Of a stretch of DNA of 64,000 nucleotides, positions 22,137-31,761 are shown piece by piece. The DNA is from an uncultured Pelagibacteraceae bacterium (lineage in GTDB: Bacteria; Pseudomonadota; Alphaproteobacteria; Pelagibacterales; Pelagibacteraceae): positions 1 through 64,000 of the forward strand of contig CACFWD010000004.1 of NCBI GenBank assembly GCA_902569975.1. Direction: 5' to 3'. Within the stretch, counting starts at the first letter, position 1, and every line of letters begins with the position of its first letter. Made by a program: the position numbers and the translations under genes. The notes below the pieces were generated by a model. It saw only the letters and a list, made by a program, of their open reading frames with translations. It was not told the origin of the DNA and did no database searches.

Positions 22137-22819
22137 AAATAAACACAGCTTTAATATTGTGCGCTGGACTTGGTAAAAGGTTAAATCCTATAACTTTAAG
22201 GACACCAAAACCTCTTTTAAAAATAAAAAATTTAACTTTATTAGATCATTGTATAAGTTTAATTGAGGATCTTAATATAAGAAAAATCTTAATTAATTCT
22301 TTTCATTTAAAAGAACAAATTAAAGTATTTGTGGAAAATCATAATTATGACATTGAAATTGAAATCGTCGAAGATGGCAAAAATATTCTTGATACAGGTG
22401 GTGGTATATTTAATTTAATAAATAAATCTGATGATGATAATTTTTTGGTTTTTAATCCAGATACAATTTGGAATAAAAATTATAAAGAAGAGATAAATAA
22501 TATGATTGATTTGTATTTTAAAAAAAAATTTAAAAATATACTTTTACTTGTTAATAAAGATTTAAGTTTTGATAAAGATTTGAAAGGCGATTTTAGTTTG
22601 GAAAAAAATTTAATTAATCAATTTGATAAGAAATATATTTATACAGGTTGTCAAATATTAAATAGAGAAATTCTTAAAAATGAGAAAATAACTAAATTTT
22701 CAATTACCAGTATATGGCAAAATTTAATAAAAAAAAATTTTTTGCATGGGTTTGAGAGTAAGCTTAAATTTTATCACATTAGTAATCTCACAACATTTAA
22801 TAAACTAAAAGATCTTTAG
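22133..22819 (+). CDS. Sugar nucleotidyltransferase (MurU-like)
   Basis: ALILCAGLGKRLNPITLRTPKPLLKI; pairs with the AmgK-like gene. Confidence 0.83.
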   Translation: MKINTALILCAGLGKRLNPITLRTPKPLLKIKNLTLLDHCISLIEDLNIRKILINSFHLKEQIKVFVENHNYDIEIEIVEDGKNILDTGGGIFNLINKSDDDNFLVFNPDTIWNKNYKEEINNMIDLYFKKKFKNILLLVNKDLSFDKDLKGDFSLEKNLINQFDKKYIYTGCQILNREILKNEKITKFSITSIWQNLIKKNFLHGFESKLKFYHISNLTTFNKLKDL

Positions 22820-23510
22820 CCCGATCTTGATCTAAATATTTGCAAGTTATAATTTTTTGATTTTTATCAAAATTTATTAATAAAGGATTTCCAGTTGGTA
22901 TTTCTAATTTAGAAATTTGTATTACATCAAGTTTAAATAAATATTTGCACAAAGCCCTAACAGAATTTCCATGTGCTGATATTAAAATATTTCCATTTTT
23001 AATTTTGTCTTTCAATTCTAATTCAAAGTAATTTATTACTCTTTTATAAGTATCTTTTAAAGATTCAGTATCAGGGACTTTTTCAATAGGAATATCTTTG
23101 TATATATCTATGTTTGCAGGATGAAATTCGCTTGTTTTGCTTAGTGGTGATGGTCGTAGATCCCAAGATCTTCTAAATTGATATACCTTTTCTTTACCAA
23201 GTTTTTCACCCATTTCAATTTTATTTAGTCCAGTAAGCTCTCCATAATGTCTTTCGTTTAGCTCCCAAGCTCTTACAAAATTTTTTCTATCATTCAAAGT
23301 TTCTTGTATTATTTTAAGAGTATGATTTGCTCTCTTCTGAAGAGATGAATAATAATAAGTTATTTGAATATTAGCTCTTTTAATTAAATCACCTGCTTTT
23401 TTAGCCTCTAATTTACCATTTTCAGTTAAACCTACATCAACCCAGCCAGTAAACCTATTTTCAAGATTCCAAGTACTTTGACCATGTCTTACTAAAATTA
23501 AATAACTCAT
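22797..23510 (-). CDS. gpmA: 2,3-bisphosphoglycerate-dependent phosphoglycerate mutase
   Basis: LVRHGQSTWNLENRFTGWVDVGLTENG; ELNERHYGELTGLNK; ISAHGNSVRAL. Confidence 0.93.
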   Translation of the reverse strand: MSYLILVRHGQSTWNLENRFTGWVDVGLTENGKLEAKKAGDLIKRANIQITYYYSSLQKRANHTLKIIQETLNDRKNFVRAWELNERHYGELTGLNKIEMGEKLGKEKVYQFRRSWDLRPSPLSKTSEFHPANIDIYKDIPIEKVPDTESLKDTYKRVINYFELELKDKIKNGNILISAHGNSVRALCKYLFKLDVIQISKLEIPTGNPLLINFDKNQKIITCKYLDQDRAKDLLVY

Positions 23511-23552
23511 TTTTATTAATGTTAATTTAATATAAATAAAATTTTTAGTTAA

Positions 23553-23945
23553 ATGAAAAAAATATTTTTATTTATAAAAACAACCTTTCATGTGTCTAAT
23601 ATTGGACTTATTTTAATATATATATACCCAGGAAGTATTTTTGGCAGAATGATATATGGTGACAGACAAAAACAACCACAATTAACCTCAGACTTTTTAA
23701 TATTTTCATCAAATCACGTGTATGCTTTTATTGTATTATCTCTATTAGGTCTCATAACATATTATAAAACTAATATTAAATTTATATTCATTTATTTGTT
23801 TTTACTTTCTATTTTTTTAGAGTTATGTCATATTTTAATCCCACAAAGAACCTTTCAATATCAAGACCTATTTGGAAATATTTTAGGGGTTTTTTTTATT
23901 TTTATACTGTTTACAATTTATAAAATATTAAAAAGTCATAAATGA
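23553..23945 (+). CDS. Small membrane protein, VanZ-like
   Basis: Four predicted TMs; SNHVYAFIVLSLLGL...ELCHILIPQRTFQYQDLFGNILG is VanZ-like. Confidence 0.65.
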   Translation: MKKIFLFIKTTFHVSNIGLILIYIYPGSIFGRMIYGDRQKQPQLTSDFLIFSSNHVYAFIVLSLLGLITYYKTNIKFIFIYLFLLSIFLELCHILIPQRTFQYQDLFGNILGVFFIFILFTIYKILKSHK

Positions 23946-24544
23946 ATATCAGGTTTAATAAATTTTTGTTAATTACTTTTATATTTATTGTATCAGCATG
24001 CTCTTCTGTTCCTAAGAATACTTCCAATAGTTGCAAAATTTTTGATGAAAAATATCTTTGGTATAAACATTCCAAAAAAGTTGAAGAAAAATGGGGCACA
24101 CCAATATACATTCAGTTAGCAATTATAAAAATGGAGTCCGATTTTGATTGGCTAGCCAAACCACCTAGACAAAAATTATTTAAAGTAATTCCTTTTAAAC
24201 GACCATCTAGTTCATTTGGTTATTCTCAGGCTATAAAAGGGACATGGGAGCAATATAAAAGTGAAACAGGTAATAAACTTGCAACTAGAGCAAGATTTAA
24301 GGATAGTGTAGATTTTATTGGTTGGTATACAAATAAATCAAAATCTATTTTGAATATACCTCTTCAAGATGCTTTCAAACAATATATTGCCTACCATGAG
24401 GGATGGGGAAATTATAAATTTTATAAAAAAAATAAAAAAATAATTGGTTTAGCAAAAAAAGTTGAGAAACAGTCTAAAATTTATAAAGAGCAATTTCTTA
24501 AGTGCAGTAAATCATTAAGTAAAAATCGATATATTATTTTTTAA
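23942..24544 (+). CDS. Lipoprotein with transglycosylase SLT-like domain
   Basis: Lipobox-like VSACSS; QLAIIKMESDFDW...SSFGYSQAIKGTWEQY...AYHEGWGNY. Confidence 0.75.
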   Translation: MNIRFNKFLLITFIFIVSACSSVPKNTSNSCKIFDEKYLWYKHSKKVEEKWGTPIYIQLAIIKMESDFDWLAKPPRQKLFKVIPFKRPSSSFGYSQAIKGTWEQYKSETGNKLATRARFKDSVDFIGWYTNKSKSILNIPLQDAFKQYIAYHEGWGNYKFYKKNKKIIGLAKKVEKQSKIYKEQFLKCSKSLSKNRYIIF

Positions 24545-27500
24545 TTAGTTGCTTTTTAAGCTCAATGTCCACAACATCTATTCTATTAGTATTTCTTGCT
24601 AAAGCTAAATACATTGATGGTGTAACATATAATGTGAAGATTGTTGAAATTATCATCCCACCTAAAATAGTTGCACCTACCGCCAATCTTGAACCTTCAC
24701 CTGCACCAGGGCCAATATTTCCAATCACAAGTGGCAACATAGCTATCATAGTACTTAAGGATGTCATCATAATTGGTCTAAATCTTATGTTACAGGCTTC
24801 TTTGACGGCTGACTCAATGTTTTTTCCAGTTGTTCTAATTCGATTTGCATAATCAACAATCAAAATACTATTTTTCGTAGATATACCTATTAAGATTATT
24901 AGTGCAATTTGAGAAAATATATTTATCGAGGTATTCAAAAAAAGAATAAATACTAACCCTCCAAATATTGCTAAGGGTACCGTTAGAATAATGATAAATG
25001 GATGAATAAAAGAATTAAAGGTTGCAGCCATAACTAAGTAAGCTGTCAAAAGAGCTAAAATAAAAATAATAAATAATTCACCACTAGTCTCCTTTACCTC
25101 TTCAGATTTTCCCTTCCAAGTAATTTGATTGTTTGGGGCTGTTTCTTTCATAATGTTTTCCAAATATGAAATAGCTTCTGTAAGTGTATAATTTTCACTT
25201 ATATTTGCTGAAATAGTAACCGCACTTTGTCGGTTATATCTGGATAATTCTTTCGCAGAACCTTCTTCTTTAAACTTAACTAAGTTGGCAAGTGAGATAA
25301 GTTTTCCAGATGTTTCTGATCTTACAAAAATTTTAGAAATTCCATCTTTATTTCTTCTGTCAGATATGTATTGCTGTACTATAATAGGATATTCTTTTCC
25401 TCGCTGATTGAAAGTAGTTATTTTTTTTCCACCGTATAAAGTCTCAAGAGTTTTTCCAATAGCTTCCGTAGACACTCCAAGATCTTTAGCAATATTTTTA
25501 TTTATAATTAATTTTATCTCTGGTTTATTTCTATTATAATCTGACTCAATTCTAGATAAATTCCTGTTTGATCTTAATTTTCTAATAACATTATTTTGTA
25601 TCTCTTCTAACTCCTCATAAGAATTCCCATATATTACCATCTGAACTGGTTTATTATAATTAGAGACTCTAATTGATTGAGGCGAAATTGGAAAAGCTAC
25701 TGCTTCTGGTAGAGTTACAATTTTCCCTATGGCTTCCCTCATAACTGTTTGTGAATCTTTTTTTCTATTTTTCCAATCATCTAATAGTGCAATTATAATA
25801 AAACTATTATAAGAATTTGCTGAACTTCCAAAGCCTGGTACTCTCATTATAAATCTTGAATAAGGACTATTTTCACCTTGCAATAATGGAATTAATCTTT
25901 TCTCAACTTCTTGTGCTTTTTCTTGTGTATATTCAAAAGATCTTCCTTCATCGGTAAATCCAATAACAAGATAGACTCCTCTATCTTCCATAGGCAACAA
26001 TTCTTTTTTTGAAAAATTAAATAATAATACTGATACAAAAATAATAAATATTATGAATATTCCTATTAGTTTAGTTTTATTTACTATTACATTTAATGTT
26101 TCTTTATATACTACAGAAAGACTTAAAAAAATTTTTTCAAATTTTTTAATTATATTATTTTTTGAATCTTTTTTGTTTAAAAACTTACTCGCCAACATTG
26201 GAGATAATGTAAGAGCAACAAAGGAGGAAATTATAATTGAAAATGATAATGCTATTGCTGTTTCCCTAAACAATGTTCCTGAAATACCTTCAATAAATAT
26301 TAGAGGAAGAAATACAGCAATTAATATTAAAGTTGTAGCAATAATAGCAAATGAAATTTGTTTAGATCCTCTATATGCAGCAACTAGAGGAGTTTCTCCA
26401 TTTTCTATTCTTCTATATATCGCATCAGTCATAATTACTGAGTCATCTGTGATTATGCCGATCGCGAGTATAAAACTCAAAAGAACAAATATATTTATTG
26501 ATAAATCAAATATGTATAAACCTAAAAAAGATGCTATCAAACTAACAGGTAGAGCAATAGCTGGAACAATTACAGCTTTAAGATTTCCTAAAAATAAGTA
26601 AATTATTATAACAACCAAAACAAATGCAATAATTAAAGTTTTATAAACTTCATTAATAGCAGCCTGAACATAAGTCGCTCTATCGAAAGAAACTCTAAGA
26701 TCTAATCCATCTGGTAAAGACTTTTCAATTTCTATAATTCTTTTTTTTATATTTTTTGAGAGTTCAACAGTGGAAGCGCCACTTTTTGCATAAATACCAA
26801 TTCCAACTGTTCTTAAGTTAATTTGATCACTAGTTTGAGCTTTAAACAAAGTTTTTTCTGAAACTGGGCCAAATTCTATATTTGCTACATCTGAGAGTAA
26901 TATTATTTTTTTAGAAGATTTTTTAATGGGTAATTGTTTTATTGCATCAATATTATTATAGGATTTATCTAAGTTTAAAGTTAAATCTACATTGTCAGCT
27001 TCTAAAGTTCCTGCAGGAAGTCTTATATTTTCTCCTCTTAGAGCATTTTCAACTTCTTGAATGGTTAAGTCATTTGCAGCTAATTTTATAGGATCTATCC
27101 AAACTCTTATGCTTAATTCTCGTAGTCCACCAACTAAGATTCTTCCAACATTTTTTACACTTGAGAATTGATCAATTAAAAACCTTTCTGCGTAATCTCC
27201 AAGCTCTAAGTCGCTCCAAGTTTTAGATGAAAGTGATAACCACATTGTTGTAGTAAATCCAGCTGCTCTTTTCAAAATTTGTGGTGGATTAGATTCGTCT
27301 GGAAGATTGTCGACTACTCTTGCAACTCTCTCTCTAATATCATTTGCTGCGTTATCTAAATCAATACTAGTATCAAATTCGATATTTATAGTGCTTCTTC
27401 CATTTTCAGATTTTGAATCAATATTTTTTATTCCCTCAGCTCCACCAATAACGTCTTCCAAAACTTGAGTCACTTCTTGATCTATGATTGAAGCTGCTGC

Positions 27501-27587
27501 AGAATTATAATTTACTTGAACTTGAACAACTGGTGGCTGAATTCCATCTGGTAACTCTCTTACTGGTAATTTCCAAATACTTAGCAA
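24534..27587 (-). CDS. RND-family efflux transporter permease (AcrB-like), N-terminally truncated
   Basis: KLPVRELPDGIQPPVVQVQ..., IITDDSVIMTDAIYRR, GISTKNSILIVDYA. The ORF opens at TTG (27587) with LSIWKLPV and a TGA lies just upstream in frame, so TM1 is absent. Confidence 0.87.
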   Translation of the reverse strand: MLSIWKLPVRELPDGIQPPVVQVQVNYNSAAASIIDQEVTQVLEDVIGGAEGIKNIDSKSENGRSTINIEFDTSIDLDNAANDIRERVARVVDNLPDESNPPQILKRAAGFTTTMWLSLSSKTWSDLELGDYAERFLIDQFSSVKNVGRILVGGLRELSIRVWIDPIKLAANDLTIQEVENALRGENIRLPAGTLEADNVDLTLNLDKSYNNIDAIKQLPIKKSSKKIILLSDVANIEFGPVSEKTLFKAQTSDQINLRTVGIGIYAKSGASTVELSKNIKKRIIEIEKSLPDGLDLRVSFDRATYVQAAINEVYKTLIIAFVLVVIIIYLFLGNLKAVIVPAIALPVSLIASFLGLYIFDLSINIFVLLSFILAIGIITDDSVIMTDAIYRRIENGETPLVAAYRGSKQISFAIIATTLILIAVFLPLIFIEGISGTLFRETAIALSFSIIISSFVALTLSPMLASKFLNKKDSKNNIIKKFEKIFLSLSVVYKETLNVIVNKTKLIGIFIIFIIFVSVLLFNFSKKELLPMEDRGVYLVIGFTDEGRSFEYTQEKAQEVEKRLIPLLQGENSPYSRFIMRVPGFGSSANSYNSFIIIALLDDWKNRKKDSQTVMREAIGKIVTLPEAVAFPISPQSIRVSNYNKPVQMVIYGNSYEELEEIQNNVIRKLRSNRNLSRIESDYNRNKPEIKLIINKNIAKDLGVSTEAIGKTLETLYGGKKITTFNQRGKEYPIIVQQYISDRRNKDGISKIFVRSETSGKLISLANLVKFKEEGSAKELSRYNRQSAVTISANISENYTLTEAISYLENIMKETAPNNQITWKGKSEEVKETSGELFIIFILALLTAYLVMAATFNSFIHPFIIILTVPLAIFGGLVFILFLNTSINIFSQIALIILIGISTKNSILIVDYANRIRTTGKNIESAVKEACNIRFRPIMMTSLSTMIAMLPLVIGNIGPGAGEGSRLAVGATILGGMIISTIFTLYVTPSMYLALARNTNRIDVVDIELKKQLIKK

Positions 27588-27652
27588 ACTTCAAAGACAA
27601 AGATGGTATGAAATACAGTAAATATAATCTTGAGTTTTTTGGTTTGTGCAAA

Positions 27653-27664
27653 AAGTGTACACTT
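27653..27664. promoter_or_regulatory. 12-bp perfect palindrome AAGTGTACACTT in the divergent intergenic region
   Basis: Read directly from sequence. Confidence 0.45.
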
Positions 27665-27673
27665 AAATAAAAC

Positions 27674-27727
27674 CATATCATTAATGATATTTTTTTAATA
27701 AAGTCATATCATTGATGATATTTTTTA
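27674..27727. repeat. Two tandem copies (31-bp period) of the palindrome ATATCATTRATGATAT
   Basis: ATATCATTAATGATAT at 27675-27690 and ATATCATTGATGATAT at 27706-27721, each followed by a T-run. Confidence 0.75.
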
Positions 27728-28053
27728 CTTTAAAGATTGTACTTGCCGCAATTATAATAGCCTTTGCTAGCTGGCTTTCTGGTCAAAATCCAAAACTTGC
27801 AGGTTTTATTATCGCCTTACCTCTTGTATCACTCATAGCTATAGCTTTTTCCTACTATGAGCATAATGATATAGAAAAAACAATTCTATTTACTAAAAGT
27901 ATACTGGTTGCGGTACCTGTGAGTTATTTATTTTTTTTACCGTTCTTTTTTGCGAAATCATTTAATATGAATTTCTTCCTAATTTATGGCACGGGCTTAG
28001 GATTTATAATTGTTGGTTTCTTTGTTCATAAATATATAACCAATTTTTTTTAA
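27712..28053 (+). CDS. Small multi-TM membrane protein (DUF3147-like)
   Basis: Hydrophobic 113-aa ORF, LAAIIIAFASWLSGQNPKLAGFIIALPLVSLIAIAF. Start is TTG 27712 or ATG 27715. Confidence 0.65.
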   Translation: MMIFFTLKIVLAAIIIAFASWLSGQNPKLAGFIIALPLVSLIAIAFSYYEHNDIEKTILFTKSILVAVPVSYLFFLPFFFAKSFNMNFFLIYGTGLGFIIVGFFVHKYITNFF

Positions 28054-28105
28054 TACTGCATCTCTTCGAAAAATTTGTAACTTAAAATTAATATTAAATA
28101 TTAAT

Positions 28106-29548
28106 TTATTCTACTATTAGGGTATCTTTCGATCCTCCGCCTTGAGAACTATTTACGATTGTACTTCCTTTTCTAAGAGCAACTCTAGTTAGGCCACCAG
28201 TTGTTACATAGTTTGTTTTCCCACTTAAAATAAATGGTCTTAAATCCAAATGTCTTGGCTCTATATTTTTTTCGGTAATAGTTGGAGCTGTAGATAGTGT
28301 TTCCAAAGGTTGGGCGATATATTCTCTTGGATTTTTTTTAATTTTCTCGGCTACTTCCGCTCTCTCTTTTAAAGAAGCCTTCGGACCTATCATTATTCCA
28401 TATCCACCGGAAGCATTGGCTGGTTTGACTACTAGTTTTGATAAGTTTTCTAAAACATACTTTTTTTGATTTTTATTATGACATAAATAAGTTTCAACCT
28501 GATTTAATATGGGTTGTTCTCCCAAATAATAAACAATCATTTTATTCACATAAGAATAAACTACCTTATCATCAGCAACACCTGTGCCTATTGCATTGAT
28601 AATACCTACATTCTTTTTTAACCAACACTTAAATAATCCTGGAACACCTATAAGTGAGTCTTTGTTAAAAGCTTTAGGATCTAAAAAATTATCATCTAGT
28701 CTTCTGTATATACAATCAACTTTTAGCGGACCTTTTACTGTTTTCATATAAACATTATCATTTTCAACAAAAAGATCTTTTCCTTCAACCAATGCAACAC
28801 CCATTTGTTCAGCTAAAAAAGAATGTTCAAAATATGCAGAATTATAAATTCCAGGAGTTAATACAACCATGTGCGGGTTAGCAGTTTTTTTCGGTATACA
28901 CTCGTTCATACAATTAAAAAGTTTATTAGTATATTGGTGTATGGATGCAACTTTATACCTTGTAAAAAGTTCAGGAAAGACATCTCTCATTACCATTCTA
29001 TTTTCAAGCATATAAGAAACACCTGAAGGAACTCTAAGATTGTCCTCAAGAACTAAATATTCCCCGCTCTTATTTCTGATTAAATCTACCCCAGATATAT
29101 TCGCCCAAGATTTATATTTTGGTGAAAATCCCTCACATTCCTTTACATAATAGGGTGAATTAAAAATAATTTCTCTAGGTATAATATTGTCTTTAAAAAT
29201 TTTCTTTTGATTATAAACATCATCTATAAATAAATTTAAAGCTTTTACTCTTTGCTTTAGACCTTTGGTTACCTTATTCCATTGTGATTTTGGAATTATC
29301 CTCGGAATAATATCTAATGGCCATTTCTTTTCCTCCGCCCTGTTATTAGCAGCATAAACCCTAAAATTAATACCTCTAGCGCTTATAGTGCTTTGACAAT
29401 TTTTTTCAATTTCTTGAAGTTTATCTTTTCCGTATCTTTCTAAAATATTTGAAATTATAACTGCATGTTTTCTTAGTTTATTCTCACTAGTAAAATAGCC
29501 ATCATATGCTTTAGTAGCATTATAATTATTCCAAAGTTTACCGCTCAT
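28106..29548 (-). CDS. Circularly permuted ATP-grasp protein (DUF404/DUF407-type)
   Basis: VLTPGIYNSAYFEHSFLAEQMGVALVEG, NAIGTGVADDKVVYSYV, VVKPANASGGYGIMIGP; long conserved protein paired with an Anbu-like protease. Confidence 0.85.
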   Translation of the reverse strand: MSGKLWNNYNATKAYDGYFTSENKLRKHAVIISNILERYGKDKLQEIEKNCQSTISARGINFRVYAANNRAEEKKWPLDIIPRIIPKSQWNKVTKGLKQRVKALNLFIDDVYNQKKIFKDNIIPREIIFNSPYYVKECEGFSPKYKSWANISGVDLIRNKSGEYLVLEDNLRVPSGVSYMLENRMVMRDVFPELFTRYKVASIHQYTNKLFNCMNECIPKKTANPHMVVLTPGIYNSAYFEHSFLAEQMGVALVEGKDLFVENDNVYMKTVKGPLKVDCIYRRLDDNFLDPKAFNKDSLIGVPGLFKCWLKKNVGIINAIGTGVADDKVVYSYVNKMIVYYLGEQPILNQVETYLCHNKNQKKYVLENLSKLVVKPANASGGYGIMIGPKASLKERAEVAEKIKKNPREYIAQPLETLSTAPTITEKNIEPRHLDLRPFILSGKTNYVTTGGLTRVALRKGSTIVNSSQGGGSKDTLIVE

Positions 29549-29656
29549 TTGAGGATTTTTTAATAATAAGCTTAAACAATCAATTGCGATCTAGTTATAT
29601 CAGCTATGCTTGAATTTAATTATATGTTACTTAATTATTAATTATTAATAGTTCAA

Positions 29657-30388
29657 ATGACTTACTGTGTTGGAATTAAAGCTCAAGACGGAATTGTTTT
29701 CGCCTCAGACTCTAGAACAAATGCTGGACTAGATAATGTTAATATTTACTCAAAAATGTTTGTTCATGACGTTGGTGATAGGAGTGTCATTATAGTTACT
29801 TCTGGAAACTTAGGTACATCTCAAGCAGTATATAAATCTATTGAAAAAGATCTTAAAGACGACAGCGGAATAATGAATTTAAATACATGTAAAGACTTTG
29901 ATCAAATTGCATCATATATAGGATCTTTAAATATTGAACATTCATCACCTAAAGGAATAAATACTGATACAGTTTTATTGGGATCTACATTTCTAGTTGG
30001 TGGTCAAATCAAAGGTCAACCTTTAGAATTATACTTAGTATACTCGCAAGGAAATTATATAAAACCAGCTGACAGCAAACCTTATTTGGTTATTGGTGAA
30101 GTAAAATACGGCAAACCTATTTTAGATAGAGTTATAAAACCAAGCGTATCTATTGGTGATGCATCACGTTGTGCTCTAATCTCAATGGACTCAACTTTAA
30201 AAAGTGATTTAACCGTTGGCCCTCCTATTGATTTTGCTGTCTATAAAAAAGATGAATATAAAATTGCCTCACAAAAGTGCCTGAATATTACCGATACTGA
30301 ATATTCTAAGGTCTGTGATCAATGGTCGGACGGCATATTTAAAATTTTTGATTCTTTTCCAAGATTTGATTGGGAAGACAAAAAATAA
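29657..30388 (+). CDS. Proteasome-type (Ntn hydrolase) protease, Anbu-like
   Basis: MTYCVGIKAQDGIVFASDSRTNAGLDNVN; Thr immediately after Met fits an Ntn nucleophile. Confidence 0.87.
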   Translation: MTYCVGIKAQDGIVFASDSRTNAGLDNVNIYSKMFVHDVGDRSVIIVTSGNLGTSQAVYKSIEKDLKDDSGIMNLNTCKDFDQIASYIGSLNIEHSSPKGINTDTVLLGSTFLVGGQIKGQPLELYLVYSQGNYIKPADSKPYLVIGEVKYGKPILDRVIKPSVSIGDASRCALISMDSTLKSDLTVGPPIDFAVYKKDEYKIASQKCLNITDTEYSKVCDQWSDGIFKIFDSFPRFDWEDKK

Positions 30389-30458
30389 GATTATTTTTCC
30401 TTTAAACTGTAATAAATTCTTAACATAACTGAAATAATATCAAATAAAGGGAAATTTT

Positions 30459-30680
30459 ATGTTTATAAAAAAATATCTAAAGTGGATCAGTACGTTTTTA
30501 GTTTTAGTAGGAATACTTCTTACAAATTTAAATATATATCCATTAAATATATATTTTCATGGATTGGGAGTTGTTGGATGGACCATTGCAGGATTTGTTA
30601 GCAAAGATAAAGCAATTTTAACTAACTTTGGATTACAAATTCCATTGTTTGTAATTGGTATTTATAAAGTTATTTTTTAA
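30459..30680 (+). CDS. Small two-TM membrane protein
   Basis: 73 aa, ISTFLVLVGILLTNLNIYPLNIYFHGLGVVGWTIAGF; tightly coupled to arsC (starts one base after its stop). Confidence 0.65.
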   Translation: MFIKKYLKWISTFLVLVGILLTNLNIYPLNIYFHGLGVVGWTIAGFVSKDKAILTNFGLQIPLFVIGIYKVIF

Positions 30681-31112
30681 ATGAAGAATGTTTTGTTCGT
30701 ATGTACAGGTAATTCAGCAAGAAGTATTATTGCTGAAAGTATAATAAATAACGAGTATGACGATATGTATAAAGGTTTTAGTGCTGGGAGTAATCCAACA
30801 GGAAAAATTAATGAAGATGTGAAGAATTATTTATTATCAAAACATTATGATCTTTCAAATTATAGATCTAAAAATTTTAATGAGTTCGTTAATAATCAAA
30901 TTAAAATGGATTACGTGATTACAGTTTGTAATAATGCCAATAACGAAGTCTGCCCTATTTGGCCAAATAAAGATCAGATAATTCATTGGGACATAGAGGA
31001 TCCTGTTAAATTACTTAATGAAACAAATGATTTAAATAAAAAAGATGAAATAATTGAAAAAGTTTTTAACCATATTAATAAAAATATAAAGAAATTACTT
31101 AATGAAAAATAA
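30681..31112 (+). CDS. arsC: Arsenate reductase, low-MW phosphatase fold
   Basis: VLFVCTGNSARSIIAESI P-loop; FSAGSNPTGKINEDV; VITVCNNANNEVCPIWP; WDIEDP. Confidence 0.9.
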   Translation: MKNVLFVCTGNSARSIIAESIINNEYDDMYKGFSAGSNPTGKINEDVKNYLLSKHYDLSNYRSKNFNEFVNNQIKMDYVITVCNNANNEVCPIWPNKDQIIHWDIEDPVKLLNETNDLNKKDEIIEKVFNHINKNIKKLLNEK

Positions 31113-31761
31113 AAGTCGTTATTTTCTTGCTGAACTATTAGGCAGTTGTTTTTTAGTAATGATTATTGTTGGTTCAGGTTTAATGGCTGAAAACTTAACC
31201 AATGACGTTGCTGTGATGTTAATTGCAAACACAATAGCAACAGGAGCAGGTTTATTTGTCCTTATTACAGTATTTGCTGATGTATCAGGAGCTCACTTTA
31301 ATCCATTTGTAAGTATCGCAATGGCAATAACAGGCAAATTAAAAAAGAAACTATTACCCTACTATATTATTGCTCAATTGGTTGGTTGCTTAATTGGTGT
31401 TGGTTTAGCCAATTTCTTTTTTGAACATGAAATTTATGAATTATCTACTAAATCAAGAGATGGAATTTATATATTTACATCTGAGGTAATAGCAACATTA
31501 GGACTTATAGTGATAATTTTTGGTTCAATGAAGTCAGGTAAAATTACTGTTGCTGCTAGTGTTGGTCTTTATATTACTGCTGGTTATTGGTTTACTTCTT
31601 CAACTTCTTTTGCAAATCCAGCTGTTGCAATTGCTAGAACATTTACAGAGTCATTTACTGGTATTAGTTATTTAAATACTCCTTATTATATTTTAGCCGA
31701 GCTTATAGGAATGTTAATTGCTGTATTTATTGTTAAAAAGTTATTTTTAGAGAAAAATTGA
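31102..31761 (+). CDS. MIP/aquaporin-family channel (AqpS-like)
   Basis: Six-TM protein; ADVSGAHFNPFVSIAMA and SFANPAVAIART are the two NPA-like half-helices; overlaps arsC. Confidence 0.87.
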   Translation: MKNKSRYFLAELLGSCFLVMIIVGSGLMAENLTNDVAVMLIANTIATGAGLFVLITVFADVSGAHFNPFVSIAMAITGKLKKKLLPYYIIAQLVGCLIGVGLANFFFEHEIYELSTKSRDGIYIFTSEVIATLGLIVIIFGSMKSGKITVAASVGLYITAGYWFTSSTSFANPAVAIARTFTESFTGISYLNTPYYILAELIGMLIAVFIVKKLFLEKN

